NCBI GenBank assembly: GCA_023387135.1
Contig: JAEWIK010000240.1
Location: 1 to 10,968 of the forward strand
Source: Actinomycetes bacterium
GTDB lineage: Bacteria > Actinomycetota > Actinomycetes > Propionibacteriales > Propionibacteriaceae
Length of the DNA: 10,968 nucleotides
Direction: 5' to 3'
The position numbers were made by a program, and so were the translations under genes. The notes beneath the pieces were generated by a model, which ran no database searches, was not told the origin of the DNA, and saw only the letters and a list, made by a program, of their open reading frames with translations. Of the stretch, positions 6,372 to 10,968 are shown piece after piece. How positions within the stretch are numbered: the stretch's first letter is position 1; every line of letters begins with the position of its first letter.

Positions 6372-7535
6372 ATGACGTCGCACGTCCTTGCCCTCGTCGG
6401 CGCTGCCCTGATGGCGGCGACGACCCTCACCGCCTGCACCGACAACGCGGCTCCCGCGGCGGCCGACGCGCGGACGCTGTCCGTCGACGCCTCGGACTCG
6501 GCCTGCACGCTGAGCGCCACCAGCGCTCCGGCGGGCACCCTCACGTTCTCGGTGACGAACACCGGCAGCCAGATCAACGAGTTCTACCTCCTGGCGGCGG
6601 ACGGCCTGCGGGTGATCGCCGAGGTCGAGAACATCGGCCCGGGGCTCACCCGTGACCTGGTGCTGAGCGCGCCCGCCGGCGACTACGTCACCGCCTGCAA
6701 GCCCGGCATGGTGGGGGACGGCATCCGCGCCGGCTTCACCGTGACGGATTCCGGGCAGCAGGTGGGCCCGACGGGCGATGACGCCGCCCTCGTGGCGGCG
6801 GCCGACGCGCAGTACGGCTCGTACGTCAAGGACCAGACCGAGCAGTTGCTGGCGGCCACCCAGGCCTTCGTCGCCGCCTACGCGGCAGGCAAGGACGACG
6901 AGGCGCGGGCGCTGTACGCGCCGACCCGCGTCCACTGGGAGCGGATCGAGACGGTGGCCGAGTCGTTCGGCGACCTCGACCCGAAGATGGACCTGCGCGA
7001 GGCCGACCTCGAACCGGGCCAGGAGTGGACGGGGTGGCACAGGCTCGAGAAGGACCTCTGGCCGGCCAGGGCCGAGGGCTACCAGGCGCTCACGCCGGCC
7101 GAGCGGACGACGTACGCCAACGACCTGCTCGCCAACACCCAGACCCTGTACGACAGGACCCGGGACATGACCTTCACCGCGGACGCCATCGCGAACGGCG
7201 CGAAGGGGCTGCTGGACGAGGTGGCGACCGGCAAGGTCACGGGCGAGGAGGAGTACTGGTCGCGTACCGACCTGTGGGACTTCCAGGCCAACGTGGACGG
7301 CGCCCGGGTCGCCTGGCAGGGGCTGCACGAGTTGCTGCTCCGCAAGGACGCCCCGCTGGACGCCCAGATCGCGTCGGGTTTCGACAGCCTCCAGAAGCTG
7401 CTCGACCAGCACCGCGAGGGCGACGGCTTCGTCACCTACGACGAGCTCTCCGACGCCGAGGTCAAGGCGTTGTCGGACGCCGTGAACACGCTCGCCGAGC
7501 CGCTGTCGAAGATGGCGGGGGCAGTGTTGTCATGA
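6372..7535 (+). CDS. efeO: EfeO: cupredoxin + imelysin (M75) iron-uptake lipoprotein
   Basis: EfeO is the extracytoplasmic iron-binding component that works with EfeU and EfeB. The 387 residues (E. coli about 375) show a hydrophobic leader ending in lipobox LTAC with Cys22, so it is predicted to be a membrane-anchored lipoprotein, as expected in a Gram-positive cell. A cupredoxin-like domain spans about 34-127 and includes Cys44, Cys109 and Met113 as possible metal ligands. The M75 imelysin domain fills about 145-385 and contains the HxxE motif (HRLE, 223-226) in GWHRLEKDLW, plus TRVHWERIE (185-193). The n-region MTSHVLAL lacks Lys/Arg, unusual for a lipoprotein signal, yet no upstream in-frame start exists because the efeU stop and non-start codons fill the gap. 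GAAAG lies 6 nt before the ATG. The stop overlaps efeB as ATGA. Confidence 0.93.
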   Translation: MTSHVLALVGAALMAATTLTACTDNAAPAAADARTLSVDASDSACTLSATSAPAGTLTFSVTNTGSQINEFYLLAADGLRVIAEVENIGPGLTRDLVLSAPAGDYVTACKPGMVGDGIRAGFTVTDSGQQVGPTGDDAALVAAADAQYGSYVKDQTEQLLAATQAFVAAYAAGKDDEARALYAPTRVHWERIETVAESFGDLDPKMDLREADLEPGQEWTGWHRLEKDLWPARAEGYQALTPAERTTYANDLLANTQTLYDRTRDMTFTADAIANGAKGLLDEVATGKVTGEEEYWSRTDLWDFQANVDGARVAWQGLHELLLRKDAPLDAQIASGFDSLQKLLDQHREGDGFVTYDELSDAEVKALSDAVNTLAEPLSKMAGAVLS

Positions 7536-8815
7536 CGCAGGGCTCGTCGGGCATCTCCCGGCGCGGTCTGATCGGTTCGGCCGGCGCCGGTGCCGCCCTC
7601 GCGCTGGCGGGGGCGGGCGCCACCTACGCGACGGGCAGGGCGCAGGCTGCGTCGGCGTCGCCGCAGGCGGGGACAACCTACCCGTTCCACGGCGCGAAGC
7701 AGGCCGGCATCGTGACGGCCGCCCAGGACAGGCTCCATTTCGCCGCGTTCGACGTGAACCCTTCGACGAGTCGCGCCGACCTTGTCGGGCTGCTGCGGGA
7801 CTGGACAAGGGCAGCCGAACGGCTGACGCGCGGTCTCGGGGCCGGGGAGTTCGGGCCGCTGTCGGGCCCCTACGACGCGCCGCCGGACGACACCGGCGAG
7901 GCGATCGGGCTGGACCCTGCGGGGCTCACCATCACGTTCGGCTTCGGCCCGACGCTGTTCAGGTCCGAGCAGGGCAGGGACAGGTTCGGGCTGGCGTCCC
8001 GGCAGCCGGCCGCGCTGAAGCGGCTGCCGCACTTCCCGGGCGACAACCTCGTGTCGTCCGCGTCCGACGGCGACCTGTGCGTGCAGGCGTGCTCGAACGA
8101 CCCGCAGGTGGCGGTCCACGCGGTGCGCAACCTCACCCGGATCGCGATGGGACGGGCGTCCTTGAAGTGGTCGCAGTTGGGGTTCGGCAGGACGTCGTCG
8201 ACGACCGCCGAGCAGGTGACTCCGCGCAACCTCTTCGGGTTCAAGGACGGCACGGCGAACCTGCGCGCCGAGGAGACCGCCGACATCGACTCTCACGTCT
8301 GGGTTCCTCGGGGTGCCGATCCGGCGGCGCGTTGGCTGGAGGGCGGGTCGTACCTCGTCGCCCGCAAAATCGCCATGCACATCGAGACCTGGGACAGGAC
8401 GTCGCTGCGCGAGCAGGAGCAGAACGTCGGACGGACGAAGGCCGAGGGCGCGCCGCTCTCCGGCGGCGGCGAGTTCTCCGAGCCCGACTTCTCCCTCGCC
8501 GGACGCCAGGGACGCCCGCTGGTGGACCCGGCGTCCCACGTGGCGATGGCGCACCCGTCGAACAACGGCGGCGTGCGCATGCTGCGCCGCGGCTACAACT
8601 ACGTCGACGGCAACAACGAGCTCGGCAGGTTGTCGGCGGGCCTGTTCTTCATCGCCTTCGTGACGGACCCGCGCACCCACTACATCCCCATGCAGACGGC
8701 CATGGCCCGCAACGACCTGCTCGTCGAGTACCTGCAACACGTCGGCTCCGGCCTCTGGGCGGTCCCCCCAGGCATCGCCGACGGCGAGTTCGTGGGCCAG
8801 TCCCTGTTCTCCTGA
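7532..8815 (+). CDS. efeB: EfeB: Tat-exported DyP-type haem peroxidase
   Basis: EfeB is a dye-decolourising-type peroxidase that acts outside the membrane, taken in the literature to oxidise Fe(II) for uptake and also proposed to extract iron from haem. It has 427 residues (E. coli 423). A twin-arginine signal, SRRGLIG (9-15) then an Ala/Gly-rich hydrophobic segment and RAQA near 36-39, predicts Tat export with haem already bound. The DyP signature GFKDGT (236-241) carries the distal Asp239. His336 in ASHVAMA is the likely proximal haem ligand, and Arg352/Arg353 in MLRRGY the likely distal Arg region. The ATG at 7532 is chosen because it gives the ATGA overlap with efeO and places the Tat motif at the N-terminus; the frame is open further upstream inside efeO, but only as shadow. 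It is the last gene of the operon, and the convergent MBL gene ends 33 bp away. Confidence 0.95.
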   Translation: MTQGSSGISRRGLIGSAGAGAALALAGAGATYATGRAQAASASPQAGTTYPFHGAKQAGIVTAAQDRLHFAAFDVNPSTSRADLVGLLRDWTRAAERLTRGLGAGEFGPLSGPYDAPPDDTGEAIGLDPAGLTITFGFGPTLFRSEQGRDRFGLASRQPAALKRLPHFPGDNLVSSASDGDLCVQACSNDPQVAVHAVRNLTRIAMGRASLKWSQLGFGRTSSTTAEQVTPRNLFGFKDGTANLRAEETADIDSHVWVPRGADPAARWLEGGSYLVARKIAMHIETWDRTSLREQEQNVGRTKAEGAPLSGGGEFSEPDFSLAGRQGRPLVDPASHVAMAHPSNNGGVRMLRRGYNYVDGNNELGRLSAGLFFIAFVTDPRTHYIPMQTAMARNDLLVEYLQHVGSGLWAVPPGIADGEFVGQSLFS

Positions 8816-8848
8816 CGCGAGCCGTGGACGCCGGGCCTGCGGCGCCGG

Positions 8849-9478
8849 TCAGGTGCGCTTGGCGGGGCGGGTGTGGCCGGCGCAGAACCAGTCGACGTCC
8901 ATGGAGCTGAGGGCGAAGCGCGTGCTCTCGGACTGCGGCACGTCGCTCATCATGAAGGCGGGGCCCGGCTGGAGGCGGCCGCGGGCGTCGACGCTGGCGG
9001 CGTCCCCGATGAACGCGAAGCCGGCGTAGGTGAACGCGAAGTGCCCGGGGGTGTGGCCGGGCGCGGGTAGCGCCACCAGGCCCGGCAACAGCTCGGTCTC
9101 CTCGTCCAGCAGGACGACGTTGCGGGGCAGCTTGGGCATCGGGGTGACGGCCGCCATGAATCTCCGGAACGGCGTGTTCGGTGCCGGGGACGCCCCGGTG
9201 AGGATGGCAGCGTCGAGCGCCCCCAGCCAGGCGCGCGCGCCCGTCCGGTGCTGCCACTCGGCCGCCGACTGGGCGTGGTCGACGTCGTAGTGGGTGAGGA
9301 CGATGTCGGTGATCGACCGGGGCGGGATGCCCGCCGTGTGCAGGGTGCGGGCCACGCGATTGAGCGCGGGGGACGTGCCGGGGTCGATCAGGATGGTCCT
9401 GTCACCGCTCCGCACGAGATAGGCGTTGGCGGCGAGCGCCTCTGAGATCCACCAGACACCAGGGCCGAGGTTCTGCAT
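8849..9478 (-). CDS. Metallo-beta-lactamase-fold hydrolase (HxDxDH variant)
   Basis: This 209-residue cytoplasmic protein has the MBL fold and probably hydrolyses a small ester or thioester; the substrate cannot be read from sequence. Metal ligands in order are LTHYDVDHA with His63, Asp65, Asp67 and His68; GHTPGH with His142; FIGDA with Asp159; and CAGHT with His202. The usual HxHxDH motif is thus HxDxDH, a substitution seen in other family members, so the two-metal site is probably retained. It is the most distal gene on the minus strand after the small unknown gene, with a 75-bp gap. The ATG at 9478 begins MQNLGPGVWWI, a normal first strand. There is no convincing Shine-Dalgarno site, but a TAnnnT element (TAGGCT) ends 6 nt before the ATG, so a leaderless transcript is possible. 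Confidence 0.85.
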   Translation of the reverse strand: MQNLGPGVWWISEALAANAYLVRSGDRTILIDPGTSPALNRVARTLHTAGIPPRSITDIVLTHYDVDHAQSAAEWQHRTGARAWLGALDAAILTGASPAPNTPFRRFMAAVTPMPKLPRNVVLLDEETELLPGLVALPAPGHTPGHFAFTYAGFAFIGDAASVDARGRLQPGPAFMMSDVPQSESTRFALSSMDVDWFCAGHTRPAKRT

Positions 9479-9553
9479 GACCCGAGCCTACGCGCCACGA
9501 CGATGGCCGAGGTCGGCCCGAGGAACGGGGGCTGAGTCACACGATGGCTGCGG

Positions 9554-9799
9554 TCAGCCCTGCGAACGCAGCGCCATCTGCTCGGCGATCCAGCGCGCCG
9601 TCTCGCGGGTGCAGGCACCCGGGTCGGCGAAGCTGACGGCGAAGACGCCGGTGATCTCGGTGAGCCGCGGCACGCCTTCGAGGGCGAGGATCGCGTCGGC
9701 CTCGGCGGCGTACTCGTCGCGCGGGGCCCCCTTGGCGATCAGACCGACGGGGTCGGCTTCGGCGAGGATGCCTATGAGCTCGTCCCGGGTGATCGCCAT
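9554..9799 (-). CDS. Small unknown protein, resembles DUF1871-type proteins
   Basis: This predicted acidic, helical protein of 81 residues has no recognised function. It begins MAITRDELIGILAEADPVG, then GAPRDEYAAEADAILALEG (about 27-45), and ends in a helix rich in Arg/Glu. The pattern of 'DP-[IV]G' followed by 'P-x-DEY-x-x-E' resembles small DUF1871 proteins, but this is from memory and tentative. The ATG at 9799 is preferred over one at 9940: the extra 47 residues are Arg/Ala-rich and lie antiparallel in frame-shadow over the ogt 3' end. No Shine-Dalgarno site is visible, but TACGCT (minus strand, 9812-9807) ends 7 nt before the ATG, consistent with leaderless translation. The gene starts 35 bp after ogt stops. 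The reading frame and its start are less certain than those of its neighbours. Confidence 0.55.
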   Translation of the reverse strand: MAITRDELIGILAEADPVGLIAKGAPRDEYAAEADAILALEGVPRLTEITGVFAVSFADPGACTRETARWIAEQMALRSQG

Positions 9800-9834
9800 G
9801 ACGACGAGCGTAGTGGAGACGGCCGCCGACCGGG

Positions 9835-10311
9835 TCAGGCGAGCAGCGTGGGCCGCTCGAGTTCGAGCAGTCGCTGCTTGCGGGCGACCCCTCCCGCATA
9901 GCCGGTGAGCGTCCCGTTGGCGCCGATCACGCGATGACAAGGGACGACGATGGGGATCGGGTTGCGTCCGTTGGCGGCCCCGATGGCCCTGGAGGCGGCA
10001 TTGGTGAGGCCGAGCCGGTGCGCGATCTCGCCGTAGGACGCCGTGTCGCCGTAGCCGATCCTCGTCAGCTCCTCCCAGACGCGGCGCTGGAAGGCAGTCC
10101 CGACGGGGGCCAGCGGCAGGTCGAAGACGGTGCGGGTGCCGGCGAAGTATTCGGCGAGCTGGGCCGCGGCGAGCGTGAGGACGTCATCGTCGTCGGCCTG
10201 GTCGCCGACGGCTCGACCGTCGCGGAACGGCGAGAACTCGATGGCCGTCAGCGCGCCCGCGTCCGCGACGAGGCGCAGCGGCCCGATGGGGCTCTCAATG
10301 ACTTTCCACAT
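9835..10311 (-). CDS. ogt: Methylated-DNA--protein-cysteine methyltransferase
   Basis: The protein repairs O6-alkylguanine by transferring the alkyl group to its own cysteine, a single-use suicide reaction. With the ATG at 10311 it has 158 residues, typical for the single-domain Ogt/MGMT group. Seen in order: an N-terminal fold beginning MWKVIESPIGPL; the helix-turn-helix with GTAFQRRVWEEL and YGEIAHRLGL; ASRAIGAANGRNP with the arginine finger (Arg108) and Asn hinge (Asn117); and the active-site VPCHRVI with Cys125. A TTG at 10317 would add two residues, but GGGAG immediately precedes that TTG and is ideally 6 nt before the ATG, so the ATG is chosen. The start overlaps the alkA 3' end by 17 bp, implying translational coupling. 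It could equally be labelled ada-like or mgmt, but no Ada domain is fused to it. Confidence 0.95.
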   Translation of the reverse strand: MWKVIESPIGPLRLVADAGALTAIEFSPFRDGRAVGDQADDDDVLTLAAAQLAEYFAGTRTVFDLPLAPVGTAFQRRVWEELTRIGYGDTASYGEIAHRLGLTNAASRAIGAANGRNPIPIVVPCHRVIGANGTLTGYAGGVARKQRLLELERPTLLA

Positions 10312-10968
10312 CAGCAACTCCCGGAAGGTCGAACAGGGTGGTCCAGAGGTACGACTGGGCGTACGAACGCCACGGTCGCCAGCGTTCGGCGAGGGCGGCG
10401 GCCGTCAGCGGGTCGACGCCCAGCCTCGTCAGGGCGTGGCGGGTGCCGAGGTCGGTCGGCATGAACGCGTCGGGGTGCCCGAGCGCCCGGATCGCTATGT
10501 AGTCGGCGGTCCACGGCCCGATGCCGGGCAGGGCGATCAGCCGCTCGCGGGTCTCGTCCCTGTCCGGGCCCCTGTCGAGCGCGAGGTCGCCGTCGGCCAG
10601 CGCCCGGGTGAGGGCGCCGAGCGCACGGCCGCGGGCTCGCGGCATGGGGTACTCCTCGGGGTCGAGCGCGGCCAGGGCATCCGGACCGGGGAACAGGTGG
10701 GTCAGCCCGGGCGGCATCGGCGGCACTCCCGCGGCGGGCGGGGAGGCGTCGAGGGCGGCTCCGGCGCGCAGGACAAGCCTGCCGAGCACGGTCCTGGCTC
10801 CCGCCACGCTGATCTGTTGCCCGACTATCGCGCGCACCGCCAGTTCGGCGCCGTCGGCGTGGCCCGGCACCCGCAACCCGGGCCAGCGGTCGACGAGCCG
10901 CCCAATGAGCGGGTCGTCGCCGAGCGCCGACGCCACGGCCACCGGGTCGCAGTCGGCGTCGAGCAGCC
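10295..10968 (-). CDS. alkA: DNA-3-methyladenine glycosylase II, AlkA domain (5' end cut by window)
   Basis: This base-excision repair enzyme removes 3-methyladenine and other alkylated bases. About 223 C-terminal codons are inside the window. Counting from the GTG at 10942, seen are GAELAVRAIVGQQISVAGAR (31-50), the helix-hairpin-helix LPGIGPWTADYIAIRA (138-153) and the catalytic Asp164 in MPTDLG, which lines up with Asp238 of E. coli AlkA; then AERWRPWRSYA (185-195) as in E. coli ERWKPWRSYA. That GTG is unlikely to be the start: the frame continues to the window edge as LLDADCDPVAV, matching the usual sequence just before the AlkA core. In actinobacteria this domain is often fused to an Ada methyl-sensor half, so a fusion is possible but unseen. 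Its stop lies inside ogt. Confidence 0.9.
   Translation of the reverse strand, partial: LLDADCDPVAVASALGDDPLIGRLVDRWPGLRVPGHADGAELAVRAIVGQQISVAGARTVLGRLVLRAGAALDASPPAAGVPPMPPGLTHLFPGPDALAALDPEEYPMPRARGRALGALTRALADGDLALDRGPDRDETRERLIALPGIGPWTADYIAIRALGHPDAFMPTDLGTRHALTRLGVDPLTAAALAERWRPWRSYAQSYLWTTLFDLPGVADVESH
10318..10322 (-). promoter_or_regulatory. ogt ribosome binding site inside the alkA 3' end
   Basis: On the minus strand GGGAG lies exactly 6 nt before the ATG at 10311 and directly abuts a TTG at 10317. It therefore selects the ATG as the ogt start and rules out the TTG. Being within alkA coding sequence, it ties ogt initiation to ribosomes finishing alkA. Confidence 0.7.

Noticed and set aside
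5505..7412. 635-codon minus-strand open frame opposite efeU and efeO
   Set aside because: It is composition-driven antisense of two well-recognised genes, and its product is Arg/Gly/Val-rich without any fold signature.
7436..8740. 434-codon minus-strand open frame opposite efeB
   Set aside because: The same antisense effect applies; the plus strand encodes an intact DyP peroxidase with a Tat signal.
8829..8844. cgccg-ggcctg-cggcg hairpin after efeB as a bidirectional terminator
   Set aside because: The stem is only 5 bp and no T-run follows. The position is suggestive, but the signal is too weak to call.

Overview
The window is about 70% G+C. It is densely packed with short or overlapping gene junctions, uses GTG starts, and carries an iron box of the DtxR/IdeR type, so it is chromosomal DNA of a high-G+C actinobacterium. 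A Propionibacteriales-like organism is possible but cannot be fixed from this sequence. I see no rRNA, tRNA, CRISPR array, transposase or integrase. No stretch longer than about 115 bases lacks a gene.

Layout. (1) Bases 1-3682, plus strand: the 3' part of a sugar ABC importer operon, ytfR-ytfT-yjfF type (E. coli galactofuranose transporter class), joined by ATGA stop/start overlaps. The ATPase gene runs off the left edge, and the matching binding protein would lie outside the window. (2) Bases 3702-5368: an MFS exporter-like gene on the minus strand, divergent from a small LsrG-like (ABM-fold) monooxygenase. The 95-bp divergent spacer holds a long imperfect inverted repeat. (3) Bases 5369-8815, plus strand: an AT-rich promoter with a clear DtxR/IdeR-type operator, followed by a complete efeU-efeO-efeB operon. 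It encodes an FTR1 permease, a cupredoxin-imelysin lipoprotein and a Tat-exported DyP peroxidase, and is predicted to be induced by iron starvation. (4) Bases 8849-10968, minus strand: in transcription order, an alkA glycosylase (cut by the right edge), ogt methyltransferase overlapping it by 17 bp, a small unknown protein and a metallo-beta-lactamase-fold hydrolase.

How they work together. The Efe proteins form one envelope iron-uptake system: EfeB oxidises, EfeO binds and hands over iron, EfeU conducts it across the membrane, and the operator ties expression to cellular iron. AlkA and Ogt form an alkylation-repair pair, the first excising methylated bases and the second reversing O6-alkylguanine; the overlap suggests translational coupling. 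The sugar importer and the exporter/monooxygenase pair look like independent units.

Nothing here forms an obviously undescribed multi-gene system. The points most worth a second look are the efeU control region (iron box plus a second inverted repeat), the inverted repeat between the exporter and monooxygenase genes, the small unknown gene after ogt, and the apparently leaderless starts of the last two minus-strand genes.
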